35,260 nt of DNA, taken from an uncultured Enterobacteriaceae bacterium (lineage in GTDB: Bacteria > Pseudomonadota > Gammaproteobacteria > Enterobacterales > Enterobacteriaceae). This document shows, in pieces, positions 18,712 to 29,451 of the stretch. The DNA lies in NCBI GenBank assembly GCA_945271245.1, contig CALYPF010000022.1, positions 1 through 35,260 of the forward strand. The letters run 5' to 3'. Position numbers and translations under genes: made by a program. The number at the start of each line of letters is the position of its first letter. Positions within the stretch are counted from its first letter, which is position 1. Below the pieces are notes generated by a model, which was not told the DNA's origin, ran no database searches, and saw only the letters and a list, made by a program, of their open reading frames with translations.

Positions 18712-19500
18712 TTATTGTAGACGTTCAGGCTCGACGGGGAAAAGATCGCCGAAATTCTGCGTTGTCACGCGCGCCAGTTCCTCAAGGCTTACCCCTTTCA
18801 GCGTTGCCATATATTCCGCTACATCACGTGCCCATGCTGGCTGGTTTGCTTTGCCCCGATGCGGCACGGGTGCCAGCCACGGTGAATCTGTCTCAATCAA
18901 TAGGCGATCCAGCGGCACATAGCGCGCGGCCTCGCGCAGCGCCTGCGCATTCCGGAAGGTCACTATCCCTGAAAAAGAAATATAAAAGCCGAGATCCAAT
19001 AGTTTCTCCGCCGTTTGCTTATCCTCAGTAAAGCAGTGTAGTACACCGCCGCACTCTGTCACGCGCTCCTCCCGCAGAATAGCCAGCGTATCTTCACGCG
19101 CATCGCGGGTATGAACGATTATCGGTTTTTTTAACTCTCGCCCCACCTGAATATGTTGACGGAACGCGGTTTGCTGGCGCGCTTTATTTTCCGGCTCATA
19201 GTAATAATCAAGCCCGGTTTCACCCAGAGCGATAACGCCTGGCTCCGCCGCCAGACGGCGTAAATCTTCTATATCAAACGCCTCTCCCTGGTCCAGCGGA
19301 TGAACGCCGCAGGAAAAAGCAACATTTTTCCGATCGCCGATGAATTGACGCATCGCCTGATATCCCGACAGCGTCGTCGCCACGGCAAGCATAAACTTAA
19401 TGTCCCTCGCCGCCGCTTTGGCCAGTACGTCATCGACGCTTTGATGTTCCGTTTCATAATCCAGCCCGTCCAAATGGCAGTGTGAATCCACTAAAAACAT
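18712..19500 (-). CDS. ycfH: TatD-family metal-dependent hydrolase YcfH
   Basis: Member of the TatD DNase/amidohydrolase family, cytoplasmic, with a divalent-metal TIM barrel. The exact substrate of this paralogue is unsettled. Metal ligands are visible in DSHCHLD (5-11), ALGETGLDYYY, PIIVHTRDA, GVLHCFTED and LIETDSPWLAPVPHRG. The 262 aa compare with 265 in E. coli, which it matches throughout. Last gene of the long cluster after holB (14 bp gap), followed by the ptsG control region. Confidence 0.94.
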   Translation of the reverse strand: MFLVDSHCHLDGLDYETEHQSVDDVLAKAAARDIKFMLAVATTLSGYQAMRQFIGDRKNVAFSCGVHPLDQGEAFDIEDLRRLAAEPGVIALGETGLDYYYEPENKARQQTAFRQHIQVGRELKKPIIVHTRDAREDTLAILREERVTECGGVLHCFTEDKQTAEKLLDLGFYISFSGIVTFRNAQALREAARYVPLDRLLIETDSPWLAPVPHRGKANQPAWARDVAEYMATLKGVSLEELARVTTQNFGDLFPVEPERLQ

Positions 19501-19514
19501 AGCGTTTCTCTTCT

Positions 19515-20522
19515 TTATAAGTGCGATAACGACAGTGCACGCCCAGGGCGCCTGTCATTTTCCCAGCTCAACAGCATTTCGAATAAAAGTAATTCGCGAT
19601 TAACGCCGGAAATAGCGCTCAATTGTTCCCGGCAGTGAAACAGTTTAGTGAGTGAAGTTTGTAGTACCGGCTGCGCTGCGCTTTGTGCAATTTGTGCCAC
19701 CAGTGCCGTATAATCCACATTGGCGATCCACCTTCCGGCATGATGTTGCCATTTGATGCCATCCAGTAACAGTGAACCCAGCCAGCGCAGTATCTCCGGC
19801 GCGTTATCCTGGTTGAGAATTTTAAGTAGCGGTAGCCAGGCGCCGCTTTGCAAAGCCAGCTCCACGCCCGCGCACAGCTTTTGGCGCAGTTCCCAGCGCT
19901 CCGAAGTTAAAAGTTCCAGCGCGGCGGCCGGCACGCCGTCGCAAAGCCGCAGTGCCGCGCGATGTAGCTCTGCCGATAAGCCGTTTTCCCGCCCCAGCCA
20001 GACCACGGAAAAAGTTTCATCGGGCGGGGCAAGATGGTAGCAAAAACAGCGGCTGCGCAGGGTCGCCAATAGTCGCTCTGGCTCCCGGCAGCTTAGAAAA
20101 AACCAGCATTCTTCCGGCGGTTCTTCCAGTGTTTTCAATAGTGCATTAGCCGCCGCTTCGGTCAGGCGCTCCGTTTCGGGGATCCATACGACCTTAGCCC
20201 CCCCCATGCGGGAGCGATCGTAGAGTTTCTCCATCGCGTCGCGTACCGCATCAACGCCGAGGCTGGTTTTCCCCTTTTCCGGTGCGATAACCCGGTAATC
20301 AGGGTGCGTTCCTGCCTGCATCAGGCGGCAGCTATGGCAATGCCCGCAGCTTTTATTTTCTTCCGGTTGCCGACACATTAACCAGCGGCTCAGCGCGTAA
20401 ATAAGCGCATCAGCGCCCATCCCTTCCTGCGCCTGCACCAGCAGCGCATGATGGCCTTTGCCCTGCCGATAGCCACTAATGAGTTTTTCAAATGCCGGAC
20501 GCAGCCATGGGTACCAGCGCAT
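19515..20522 (-). CDS. holB: DNA polymerase III delta-prime subunit HolB
   Basis: Stator of the clamp loader that places the beta clamp on DNA. 335 aa against 334 in E. coli. The N-terminal AAA+ fold contains GKGHHALLVQAQEGMGADALIYALS in place of a functional Walker A, as expected for delta-prime. Zinc module CGHCHSCRLMQAGTHPDYR, then LTEAAANALLKTLEEPPEECWFFLSC, and the SRCFCYHL region corresponding to the SRC motif. The ATG overlaps the tmk stop by one base (TAATG). It looks intact; divergence in the C-terminal third is normal for HolB. Confidence 0.96.
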   Translation of the reverse strand: MRWYPWLRPAFEKLISGYRQGKGHHALLVQAQEGMGADALIYALSRWLMCRQPEENKSCGHCHSCRLMQAGTHPDYRVIAPEKGKTSLGVDAVRDAMEKLYDRSRMGGAKVVWIPETERLTEAAANALLKTLEEPPEECWFFLSCREPERLLATLRSRCFCYHLAPPDETFSVVWLGRENGLSAELHRAALRLCDGVPAAALELLTSERWELRQKLCAGVELALQSGAWLPLLKILNQDNAPEILRWLGSLLLDGIKWQHHAGRWIANVDYTALVAQIAQSAAQPVLQTSLTKLFHCREQLSAISGVNRELLLFEMLLSWENDRRPGRALSLSHL

Positions 20523-21160
20523 TACGCCTGCCCCTGAAACCAGCGTGTAATCACAGCACGGATATTCGCCGAGACGTCTTCCAGCGGCTGCATGGCATCA
20601 ACCGTAATTATCCGTGAATCCTGCTGCGCAAGGCTGAGGTAGCGCGCCCGGGTTCGGTTAAAAAAGTCGAGCGATTCCTGTTCTATCCGGTCAAGCGCGC
20701 CGCGCGCGCGCGCGCGCCTGAGGCCAACGTCAGGCATAACATCAAGGTAGAGCGTTAAGTCTGGCGCGAAATTGCCTAACACCGCGGTACGCAGCGTTTG
20801 CAATAACTGTGCGTCAAACCCGCGCCCGCCGCCCTGATAGGCCTGGGTCGATAGGTCATGACGATCGCCGATGACCCAGGCGCCGCGCGTTAAGGAAGGC
20901 TTGATGACCGTTTCTACTAACTGGACGCGCGCCGCGTAAAACAGCAGCAGTTCGGCTTTATCCGTTACGTGCTCTTCATCCGTGGCGTTTACCTCTAACA
21001 TCAAATCGCGCAGTTTTTCAGCCAGCGGCGTACCGCCCGGCTCGCGGGTAAAGACCATCTCTTTCACACCGAGCTCGCTCAGCGTCTCGACCACCTTATC
21101 GCGCGCGGTGGTTTTACCTGCGCCTTCAAGGCCTTCGATAACAATAAATTTACTGTTCAT
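20522..21160 (-). CDS. tmk: Thymidylate kinase Tmk
   Basis: Converts dTMP to dTDP, an essential step of DNA precursor synthesis. P-loop GLEGAGKTT at 10-18, dTMP-binding [23 protein letters not shown], and the [14 protein letters not shown] lid carrying basic catalytic residues as in E. coli-type kinases. With the start at 21160 ([10 protein letters not shown]) it is 212 aa (E. coli 213). The longer frame to 21256 lies inside mltG. It overlaps the mltG stop by 11 bp and holB by 1 bp. A (CG)7 run lies in the lid coding sequence. Confidence 0.97.
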   Translation of the reverse strand: MNSKFIVIEGLEGAGKTTARDKVVETLSELGVKEMVFTREPGGTPLAEKLRDLMLEVNATDEEHVTDKAELLLFYAARVQLVETVIKPSLTRGAWVIGDRHDLSTQAYQGGGRGFDAQLLQTLRTAVLGNFAPDLTLYLDVMPDVGLRRARARGALDRIEQESLDFFNRTRARYLSLAQQDSRIITVDAMQPLEDVSANIRAVITRWFQGQA

Positions 21161-22172
21161 TTTTATCCCTGAGCGTTTGCAAATAATCTCGTACCGCCCG
21201 GTTATGGTCGCGCAGATTGGTGTTGAAGGTATGTCCTCCTTTTCCATCGGCGACAAAATACAAAAATGCGGTTTTGGCTGGATGCGCCGCCGCCCGCAGA
21301 GAGGCTAAACCCGGGATCGCTATTGGCCCCGGGGGCATGCCGCTAATAATATAGGTATTATACGGCGTCGGGGTTTCAAGATCGCGCCGAGTCAGGCGTC
21401 CAGTGTAATTATCCCCAAGCCCATAAATAACGGTAGGATCGGTCTGCAGCCGCATGCCGGTACGCAACCGGTTAATAAATACCGATGCAACGCGATCGCG
21501 TTCGACGGCAACCGCCGTCTCTTTTTCAATGATTGACGCCATGGTTAACAGCGCATTCTTATCTTTATAAGGCAGATTTTTATCACGCGCATTCCACTCA
21601 TCGTTTACAGCGTTAACCATACGGCGATGGGCGCGCTTTAACAAAGAGACGTCGCTGGTACCCGCGGTATAAAGCCAGGTGTCTGGCCAGAACCAGCCTT
21701 CCAGCGGCGAACTGTCATCCCACTGCAGTGATTTTGCTACGGTCGCATAACTGTCATCGCTTAACGTATGCTTTATCCAGGGGGAGGCGCGCAGCTGTTT
21801 TAGCCAGTCGCTCAGCCGCATACCTTCAATAAAGCGCATGGGAAACTGGGCCTCTTTCCCCGATGCGAAAAGCGTCATCATATCTGCAACGCGCATTTTG
21901 GGCGTAAGGCGATAGGTGCCCGCTTTAAAGTTGGTAAGCCCGGGGTGAAGATATAATAACCATTGAAAGACGCGCGGCTGCCTGATAAGCCTGGCTTTAT
22001 AAAGCTGTTGCGCCAGAGCGATGCGCCTGGTCCCCGAAGCGACGGTAAAATAGGTATCCTGTTGTATCGATAAATGCGCATTCGCCAACCGGTTTACCTT
22101 CCATAACCCGGCTGCCAGCGCAAGCCCCACTACAATGATGAAAATTAAAACAACCCGCCGTAATATCTTCAT
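21150..22172 (-). CDS. mltG: Endolytic murein transglycosylase MltG
   Basis: Inner-membrane lytic transglycosylase that cuts nascent glycan strands and so limits their length. The N-terminal membrane anchor is at about 7-24 ([17 protein letters not shown]). A LysM-like segment follows (about 40-105), then the YceG catalytic domain with E218 in [23 protein letters not shown] and [20 protein letters not shown]. The 340 aa equal E. coli. It stands between pabC (10 bp) and tmk (overlap), as usual for enterobacteria. Confidence 0.97.
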   Translation of the reverse strand: MKILRRVVLIFIIVVGLALAAGLWKVNRLANAHLSIQQDTYFTVASGTRRIALAQQLYKARLIRQPRVFQWLLYLHPGLTNFKAGTYRLTPKMRVADMMTLFASGKEAQFPMRFIEGMRLSDWLKQLRASPWIKHTLSDDSYATVAKSLQWDDSSPLEGWFWPDTWLYTAGTSDVSLLKRAHRRMVNAVNDEWNARDKNLPYKDKNALLTMASIIEKETAVAVERDRVASVFINRLRTGMRLQTDPTVIYGLGDNYTGRLTRRDLETPTPYNTYIISGMPPGPIAIPGLASLRAAAHPAKTAFLYFVADGKGGHTFNTNLRDHNRAVRDYLQTLRDKNEQ

Positions 22173-22182
22173 AACTTATCGG

Positions 22183-22983
22183 TTACTCACATTTTGGGGC
22201 CAAAAACTGGTACAACGCGCGCGAGGAATAACGCCAACAGGACGCCTGCCGGACGGGCAGTATCGGCATTAATGCATTGCAGATGAAGACTTCTTCTGCC
22301 TCCTGCAATGCTTCTAACGGTGCTCGTACCTGCTGCGCGTGCCACGGTGAATTAGCCAGTAATCGCAATATACGTTGCCGCATTGTGCCGTCAACGCCCG
22401 CTCTATCGAGCCGTGGGGTATAGACGTTTTTCCCTTTGCGCCAAAATAAATTAGCCGCACAGCATTCCGTAAGGTGCCCCTCAGTGTCAAGAACCAGTGC
22501 TTCATCAGCCTGTATCTGGTCAAGATGTTTACGAATCAGTATCTGTTCCAGGCGGTTTAAGTGTTTTATACCAGCAAGCCAGGGATTACAGCCAAGTGGA
22601 ACGGGAACCGGCATTAATAGTGCTCCACGCTCAGATAAATCAGCATAATGCGTCGGTGCAGAAAATAACCTCAACATCCTGACGGACTCCCCGCAGCCGC
22701 TGGTGCCGTAGCCGCGCCCACCGCTACCGCGGCATATAACCACTTTCAGCATGGCTTTACGCTCTGCCTGTGCCAGGCTGGTTATATCCTGCAATAGCGT
22801 CTGACGCTCAGGCATTGGGATGTCCAGCCGCCGGCATCCTTCTTCCAGCCGCCGCATATGGTCATCCAGAAAGCGGACATCACCGTCAATAACGCGTGCG
22901 GAGGTAAAACATCCATCCCCAAACTGTAAGCCCCGCTCAACCAGCGCTATGTTATCTCGCCATTCGCCATTAATTAACCACAT
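22183..22983 (-). CDS. pabC: Aminodeoxychorismate lyase PabC
   Basis: PLP enzyme that splits 4-amino-4-deoxychorismate to p-aminobenzoate and pyruvate for folate. Fold-type IV motifs: RGLQFGDGCFTSARV near 17-31, the PLP lysine in AGIKHLNRLEQ (K140 by my count), and EGHLTECCAANLFW. The 266 aa compare with 269 in E. coli. It follows fabF after a 94-bp gap containing a terminator-like hairpin, so it is probably partly uncoupled from fab expression. Confidence 0.96.
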   Translation of the reverse strand: MWLINGEWRDNIALVERGLQFGDGCFTSARVIDGDVRFLDDHMRRLEEGCRRLDIPMPERQTLLQDITSLAQAERKAMLKVVICRGSGGRGYGTSGCGESVRMLRLFSAPTHYADLSERGALLMPVPVPLGCNPWLAGIKHLNRLEQILIRKHLDQIQADEALVLDTEGHLTECCAANLFWRKGKNVYTPRLDRAGVDGTMRQRILRLLANSPWHAQQVRAPLEALQEAEEVFICNALMPILPVRQASCWRYSSRALYQFLAPKCE

Positions 22984-23045
22984 TAGGGACTCCGGGTCAG
23001 CGCTCAGGCTTTATTTCGGGAAAGGAACATTGAGCAAGAATAAGA

Positions 23046-23067
23046 AGGGCCCGTGAATACGGGCCCT
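23046..23067 (-). terminator. Terminator-like hairpin between fabF and pabC
   Basis: Nine-bp perfect stem (AGGGCCCGT / ACGGGCCCT) with a 4-nt loop, 10 bp after the fabF stop. The minus-strand tail is T-rich (TCTTATTCTT) but broken, so partial termination is likely. Confidence 0.65.
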
Positions 23068-23077
23068 GTGGCATCAG

Positions 23078-24370
<1,293 letters not shown>

Positions 24371-24371
24371 T

Positions 24372-24393
24372 CAGGCGGTCGAGTGACCGCCTG
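24372..24393 (-). terminator. Terminator or attenuator between acpP and fabF
   Basis: Nine-bp stem (CAGGCGGTC / GACCGCCTG) with a 4-nt loop, 11 bp after the acpP stop. The minus-strand tail AGTTTTATCTTTTTG is T-rich. It would let acpP be made in excess over fabF. Confidence 0.75.
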
Positions 24394-24404
24394 GAGATGT
24401 TCAC

Positions 24405-24641
24405 TTACGCCTGGTGACCGTTGATGTAATCTATGGCAGCCTGTACGGTAGTGATTTTCTCTGCTTCTTCGTCCGGAATCTCAGTATCAAACTCTTCTTC
24501 CAGAGCCATTACCAGCTCAACGGTGTCAAGAGAATCAGCGCCCAGGTCTTCAACGAAGTTAGCATTATTAGTAACTTCTTCCTGTTTAACGCCCAGCTGC
24601 TCGCCAATGATTTTCTTAACGCGTTCTTCGATAGTGCTCAT
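24405..24641 (-). CDS. acpP: Acyl carrier protein AcpP
   Basis: Carries growing acyl chains on a phosphopantetheine arm for fatty acid, lipid A and lipoic acid synthesis. 78 aa, strongly acidic, with the attachment serine S37 in [12 protein letters not shown]. Nearly identical to E. coli AcpP. The start at 24641 (MSTIEERV) follows GGAAATTTAAGAGT. The frame upstream to 24779 is not coding; it covers the acpP promoter and leader. Confidence 0.99.
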   Translation of the reverse strand: MSTIEERVKKIIGEQLGVKQEEVTNNANFVEDLGADSLDTVELVMALEEEFDTEIPDEEAEKITTVQAAIDYINGHQA

Positions 24642-24686
24642 ACTCTTAAATTTCCTATCAAAACTCGCTTTCGCGATGGTTTTCGT

Positions 24687-24714
24687 AGTGTATAAAATGT
24701 TGAAAAAGTTGCAA
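24687..24714 (-). promoter_or_regulatory. acpP promoter
   Basis: TTGCAA and TACACT on the minus strand, spaced by 16 bp, about 45 bp upstream of the start codon. The leader carries a small GAAA-tetraloop hairpin (TCGC-GAAA-GCGA, 24665-24676). This layout agrees with the E. coli acpP promoter as I recall it. Confidence 0.65.
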
Positions 24715-24795
24715 CCAAATCCCGGCTTATCTAACCACGATTTTACGCTATTTTGCGGGCAGTTGCCCAAATAACGCAAATAAAATTATTTGTGG

Positions 24796-25530
24796 TTAAA
24801 CCATGTACATTCCGCCGTTGACGTGTAGCGTTTCACCTGTAATGTACGCTGCAGCGTCAGACGCCAGGAATGTTACCGCATTTGCGATTTCTTTTGCATC
24901 GCCAAGGCGGCCTGCCGGTACCTGAGACAGAATACCTGCACGCTGATCGTCAGACAGCGTACGCGTCATGTCCGTTTCAATAAATCCCGGAGCCACAACG
25001 TTTACAGTAATGCCGCGCGACGCCACTTCACGCGCCAGCGACTTACTAAAACCAATCAGACCTGCTTTTGCCGCAGCATAGTTAGCCTGACCGGCATTCC
25101 CCATGGTACCTACCACGGAGCCGATCGTGATAATGCGACCATGACGCTTCTTCATCATAGCGCGCATTACCGCTTTCGACAGTCGGAAAACTGATGACAA
25201 ATTGGTATCAATTATCTCATTCCACTCGTCATCTTTCATACGCATAAGCAAGTTATCGCGCGTAATTCCCGCATTATTGACCAAAATATCCACGTCTCCA
25301 AACTCGGCGCGAATGCTTTCCAGTACGGATTCCACAGAGGCTGCGTCTGTTACATTCAGCGTCATCCCCTTACCGTGGGAACCCAAATAATCGCTAATGG
25401 CCTGCGCGCCGCTTTCACTAGTAGCTGTGCCTATCACTTTAGCGCCATGCGCTACCAGCGATTCTGCAATAGCGCGCCCAATCCCACGGCTGGCGCCGGT
25501 TACCAGCGCGACTTTTCCTTCAAAGCTCAT
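24796..25530 (-). CDS. fabG: 3-oxoacyl-[ACP] reductase FabG
   Basis: NADPH-dependent short-chain dehydrogenase performing the first reduction of each elongation cycle. TGASRGIG at 11-18, NNAG, and the catalytic Ser-Tyr-Lys: GSVVGTMG, then YAAAKAGLIGFSKSLA. The C-terminus HVNGGMYMV is typical. The start at 25530 (MSFEGKVAL) gives 244 aa, the E. coli length, with GAGGAC upstream; the frame to 25542 adds four unsupported residues. Eight bp after fabD. Confidence 0.98.
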   Translation of the reverse strand: MSFEGKVALVTGASRGIGRAIAESLVAHGAKVIGTATSESGAQAISDYLGSHGKGMTLNVTDAASVESVLESIRAEFGDVDILVNNAGITRDNLLMRMKDDEWNEIIDTNLSSVFRLSKAVMRAMMKKRHGRIITIGSVVGTMGNAGQANYAAAKAGLIGFSKSLAREVASRGITVNVVAPGFIETDMTRTLSDDQRAGILSQVPAGRLGDAKEIANAVTFLASDAAAYITGETLHVNGGMYMV

Positions 25531-25538
25531 GGTCGTCC

Positions 25539-26474
25539 TCATGATAATTGTTCAAGCGCGGTCGAAAATGCGCCTGGTTCATTAATAGCCGATGCGCTTA
25601 GCGTATCAACAATACGCTTTGTCAAACCCGTGAGTACTTTTCCGGGACCGACTTCGTATAGTTGTTCAATCCCCTGCGAGGACATCCACTGAACGGTGCG
25701 CGTCCACTGTACCGGACTGTAGAGCTGGCGCACCAGCGCATCGCGAATTGCATCCGGTCCCGTTTCTCCTGTCACATCAACGTTATTGATGACAGGCACG
25801 GTCGGCGCATTAAAAGTTACTGTTTTCAGCTCAGTCGCGAGCTTATCAGCAGCAGGTTTCATCAGCGCGCAGTGCGAAGGCACACTCACCGGTAAAGGAA
25901 GCGCACGTTTTGCGCCTGCCGCTTTACATGCGGCTCCCGCGCGCTCAACGGCTTCTTTATGTCCGGCAATAACAACCTGGCCGGGCGAGTTAAAATTCAC
26001 CGGAGAAACTACCTGCTCCTGGGCGGCCTCCGCGCAGGCTCGGGAAACGGCTTCATCATCAAGGCCAATAATCGCAGCCATAGCACCGGTACCTTCCGGC
26101 ACCGCCTCTTGCATCAATTTACCGCGCAGTTCCACTAAACGCACCGCATCTGCAAATGCGATGACGCCTGCGCAAACCAGCGCCGAATATTCACCAAGGC
26201 TATGCCCTGCCATTAACGTCGGCGTTTTTCCACCTTTCTGCTGCCATAAACGCCACAGTGCGACAGAGGCGGTTAACAGGGCTGGCTGGGTTTGCCATGT
26301 TTTATTAAGTTCTTCCGCTGGCCCTTGCTGAACCAAAGCCCATAAATCATAACCAAGTGCGGCAGAGGCCTCACGAAATGTCTCTTCAATCACCGGGTTT
26401 TCTGCCGCCAGCTCTGACAACATGCCGACAGACTGGGAACCCTGCCCCGGGAAGACAAATGCAAATTGCGTCAT
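25539..26474 (-). CDS. fabD: Malonyl-CoA:ACP transacylase FabD
   Basis: Moves malonyl from CoA to ACP. Nucleophile S92 in GHSLGEYSALV, the substrate-binding GQGSQ near the N-terminus, and the active-site His in PVSVPSHCALM. The start at MTQFAFVFPGQG gives 311 aa (E. coli 309). The preceding ATG (26477) is equally served by the AGGA upstream and would add one Met. About 20 bp after fabH. Confidence 0.97.
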   Translation of the reverse strand: MTQFAFVFPGQGSQSVGMLSELAAENPVIEETFREASAALGYDLWALVQQGPAEELNKTWQTQPALLTASVALWRLWQQKGGKTPTLMAGHSLGEYSALVCAGVIAFADAVRLVELRGKLMQEAVPEGTGAMAAIIGLDDEAVSRACAEAAQEQVVSPVNFNSPGQVVIAGHKEAVERAGAACKAAGAKRALPLPVSVPSHCALMKPAADKLATELKTVTFNAPTVPVINNVDVTGETGPDAIRDALVRQLYSPVQWTRTVQWMSSQGIEQLYEVGPGKVLTGLTKRIVDTLSASAINEPGAFSTALEQLS

Positions 26475-26494
26475 CATAGTATTCATTCCTGTCA

Positions 26495-27448
26495 TCAAAA
26501 ACGAACCAGCGCGGAGCCCCAGGTAAAGCCGCCGCCAAAAGCCTCCAGCAGGACTAACTGCCCGCGCTGGATACGCCCGTCACGCACCGCTTCATCAAAG
26601 GCGGCGGGAACAGAAGCTGCTGAAGTATTGCCATGGCGATCGAGCGTAACAACCACTTTATCTATCGGCATTCCCAGCTTCTTCGCGGTTGCGCTAATAA
26701 TACGTAGATTAGCCTGATGCGGTACAAGCCAATCCAAAGCACTGCGCTCCAGATGATTAGCTGCGAGGGTTTCATCCACAATGTGCGCCAGTTCAGTAAC
26801 CGCAACTTTAAAGACCTCATTGCCTGCCATAGTGAGCCACGTCGGATTTTCAGGATGAACGCGGTCCTGATGAGGCAGCGTCAATAATGAACCGTAGCTA
26901 CCGTCTGCATGCAGATGCGTTGAGATAATACCTGGCTCGTTCGATGCGCAGAGCACAACGGCGCCTGCACCATCACCAAATAGAATGATGGTGCCACGGT
27001 CGTCTGGATCCAGGGTGCGAGCAAGAACATCCGCGCCAATCACCAGCGCCTTTTTTGCCGCGCCGTTTTTGACATATTGATCGGCGATGCTCAATGCGTA
27101 GGTAAACCCCGCACATGCGGCCGCGACGTCAAAGGCCGGACAGCCTTTTATTTCAAGCATTGCCTGAATTTGACATGCCGCGCTCGGAAAAGCATGCGTG
27201 GAAGAGGTAGTGGCTACGATGATTAAATCTATCTCATCTTTTGCTACTCCGGCCATCTCCAGCGCGCGCAGCGCGGCCTGATGCCCCATAGTAGAAACGG
27301 TTTCATTCGGCGCAGCAATGCGACGCTCCCGGATCCCCGTCCGCGTGACGATCCACTCGTCAGAGGTTTCCACTATTTTTTCCAGGTCGGCGTTAGTCCG
27401 CACTTGCTCGGGCAAATAGCTGCCCGTACCAATAATCTTCGTATACAT
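26495..27448 (-). CDS. fabH: 3-oxoacyl-[ACP] synthase III FabH
   Basis: Initiates fatty acid synthesis by condensing acetyl-CoA with malonyl-ACP. Catalytic C112 in [11 protein letters not shown], His in VPHQANLRI and Asn in GNTSAAS complete the triad. The 317 aa equal E. coli. The start at [15 protein letters not shown] matches the family. It lies 71 bp after plsX, a larger gap than others in the cluster; I see no strong promoter there. Confidence 0.98.
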   Translation of the reverse strand: MYTKIIGTGSYLPEQVRTNADLEKIVETSDEWIVTRTGIRERRIAAPNETVSTMGHQAALRALEMAGVAKDEIDLIIVATTSSTHAFPSAACQIQAMLEIKGCPAFDVAAACAGFTYALSIADQYVKNGAAKKALVIGADVLARTLDPDDRGTIILFGDGAGAVVLCASNEPGIISTHLHADGSYGSLLTLPHQDRVHPENPTWLTMAGNEVFKVAVTELAHIVDETLAANHLERSALDWLVPHQANLRIISATAKKLGMPIDKVVVTLDRHGNTSAASVPAAFDEAVRDGRIQRGQLVLLEAFGGGFTWGSALVRF

Positions 27449-27519
27449 GTACGCTCAGTCACTCTTGGGAAAAGTACCCATATCTTCCGCTAAAGACATT
27501 ACACAAAATCGGTATCGCC

Positions 27520-28590
27520 TCAGCCTCCGCTTTTCGCATCGTCACCGATGCGCGGCTCAACGCCATCTGGGTATACAGATTTCAGGCGAGCGGCTATCCG
27601 CTGTGGAACCTGCCGCTGCACCGCCTGCACTGCCTGTTCGATAGCGACCGTAAACGCTCGCTGATTAGCCGCACCATGACTTTTAATCACCGTGCCGCGC
27701 AATCCTAACAGACAGGCACCATTATACTGGTCGGGGTTGAGGTGACTGAATCGCCTCAACAACCGTTTTTGTAGCCATTTTTTTAAGAAAATTAGCCACC
27801 ATGACTGCTTCTTACCCTCTCGCTGAGTTTTTAACAGCGACAGGAACATTCTGACGACGCCTTCCATGGTCTTTAAGGTGACGTTGCCAACAAACCCGTC
27901 ACACACGAGAACGTCTGTTTTGCCGGTCAGTAGTTCATTGGCTTCAAGATAGCCGATAAAATTCAACGCAGGCAGCGTTTTTAAGATAGCCGCCGCATCG
28001 CGAATACTGTCCAAACCTTTACTTTGTTCTTCACCAATATTCAAAAGCGCCACGCGTGGACGCTCGATTTCCAATACGTCCTCCGCCATCACCGCACCCA
28101 TAATGGCAAACTGGGCAAGCATCGTGGCATCACAGGCAACATTCGCGCCTAAATCCAGCACCACTGTTTTCCCTTGCCGCTGATGCGGAAGCACCGACAT
28201 CAAAGCCGGACGCAGGATACCGTCAAGCGGTTTGAGTAACAACTTGGCAAGCCCCATCAGTGCACCGGTATTTCCCGCACTGACGCAGGCCTGCGCCCGC
28301 CCTTCTTTCACTAGCTCTAGCGCGATACGCATCGACGTACCATGGCTACGGCGTAAGGCCTGTGATGGGCGCATATCGCTTGCCACAACGGATTCTGCTT
28401 CAATAATTTGCAGACGAGCGCGTTGTTCAAAATCAGCTCTGGCAAGCAGCGGCGTAATAGCGTCGGGAGAACCGACTAAAAGGAGGTGAAGCTGAGGATT
28501 ATCGCTAAGTGCCTGCAGAGCAGCAGGCACCGTCACGGCGGGGCCAAAATCCCCGCCCATGACATCTAACGCCAGGGTTAGACGCGTCAA
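27520..28590 (-). CDS. plsX: Acyl-ACP:phosphate acyltransferase PlsX
   Basis: Makes acyl-phosphate from acyl-ACP for phospholipid synthesis, acting peripherally at the membrane. Starts [17 protein letters not shown], typical of the family; further conserved are [55 protein letters not shown] and [19 protein letters not shown]. The 356 aa equal E. coli; the last 15 residues diverge. Twelve bp after rpmF, in the conserved yceD-rpmF-plsX-fab order. Confidence 0.97.
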   Translation of the reverse strand: MTRLTLALDVMGGDFGPAVTVPAALQALSDNPQLHLLLVGSPDAITPLLARADFEQRARLQIIEAESVVASDMRPSQALRRSHGTSMRIALELVKEGRAQACVSAGNTGALMGLAKLLLKPLDGILRPALMSVLPHQRQGKTVVLDLGANVACDATMLAQFAIMGAVMAEDVLEIERPRVALLNIGEEQSKGLDSIRDAAAILKTLPALNFIGYLEANELLTGKTDVLVCDGFVGNVTLKTMEGVVRMFLSLLKTQREGKKQSWWLIFLKKWLQKRLLRRFSHLNPDQYNGACLLGLRGTVIKSHGAANQRAFTVAIEQAVQAVQRQVPQRIAARLKSVYPDGVEPRIGDDAKSGG

Positions 28591-28602
28591 GATCGTCCCG
28601 AA

Positions 28603-28785
<183 letters not shown>

Positions 28786-28789
28786 TCAA

Positions 28790-29311
28790 TTACTTACGCT
28801 TTAAACTGGCTAATACGGCAAATGGATTTGGTTTCTTTGCCTCTTCAGGCAACTCACCAAAAACCATGTCCGCGTCGGACACTTCACAGTGTTCAGAATC
28901 ATGCACCGGAACCACCGGCAGGGAAAGAATAATTTCATCCTCTACCATCGCCAGCAGATCGATTTCACCGAATTCGTTAACCTCAATCGGCTCATACGCA
29001 TCCGGTAACGCTTCAGCCTGCTCGTCGGAACGCACAGGGCTAAAACAATACGTCGTGTGGACCTGATGCGAAAACGCTTTACCGCAGCGCTGACATTCAA
29101 GTGAAACCAAAACCCGCGTATCACCGGTTAAAACGGCAAGACGTTGGTTATCGATAGCGAATGACATCGCACATTCTACATCACTGTCCACGCTGACAAC
29201 AGACTCGGCAACGCGCGCAACCTGATCGGGCGTATATACACCTTGATAATCGAGGCGTTTTTGCGCGGTCCGAACCGGATCTAAAGTCAGGGGTAATTTA
29301 ACCTTTTGCAT
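28790..29311 (-). CDS. yceD: YceD (DUF177), 23S rRNA accumulation protein
   Basis: Conserved acidic protein of the DUF177 family, linked in E. coli and plants to 23S rRNA accumulation. 173 aa, the E. coli length, starting [22 protein letters not shown]. The CQRC pair ([10 protein letters not shown]) and the acidic block [23 protein letters not shown] are typical. It heads the rpmF-plsX-fab operon. A consensus-like promoter ends only 9 bases before the ATG, and there is no ribosome site. Confidence 0.95.
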   Translation of the reverse strand: MQKVKLPLTLDPVRTAQKRLDYQGVYTPDQVARVAESVVSVDSDVECAMSFAIDNQRLAVLTGDTRVLVSLECQRCGKAFSHQVHTTYCFSPVRSDEQAEALPDAYEPIEVNEFGEIDLLAMVEDEIILSLPVVPVHDSEHCEVSDADMVFGELPEEAKKPNPFAVLASLKRK

Positions 29312-29320
29312 AGGGCGCGC

Positions 29321-29349
29321 ATATTAACGTCGTAATTCACCGGAGTCAA
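29321..29349 (-). promoter_or_regulatory. Strong sigma-70 promoter of yceD-rpmF-plsX-fab
   Basis: TTGACT and TAATAT on the minus strand separated by exactly 17 bp. The expected transcription start near 29314 is only about 3 bases before the yceD ATG. Confidence 0.8.
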
Positions 29350-29451
29350 AGAAAAAGCGGCGCCCGCGCTGCCTTATTAACATTCATTCACACTGCTGCA
29401 TCTCAAACGGTTAACATAGCCACACTTAATAACGTTACAGGCTCGATTATT

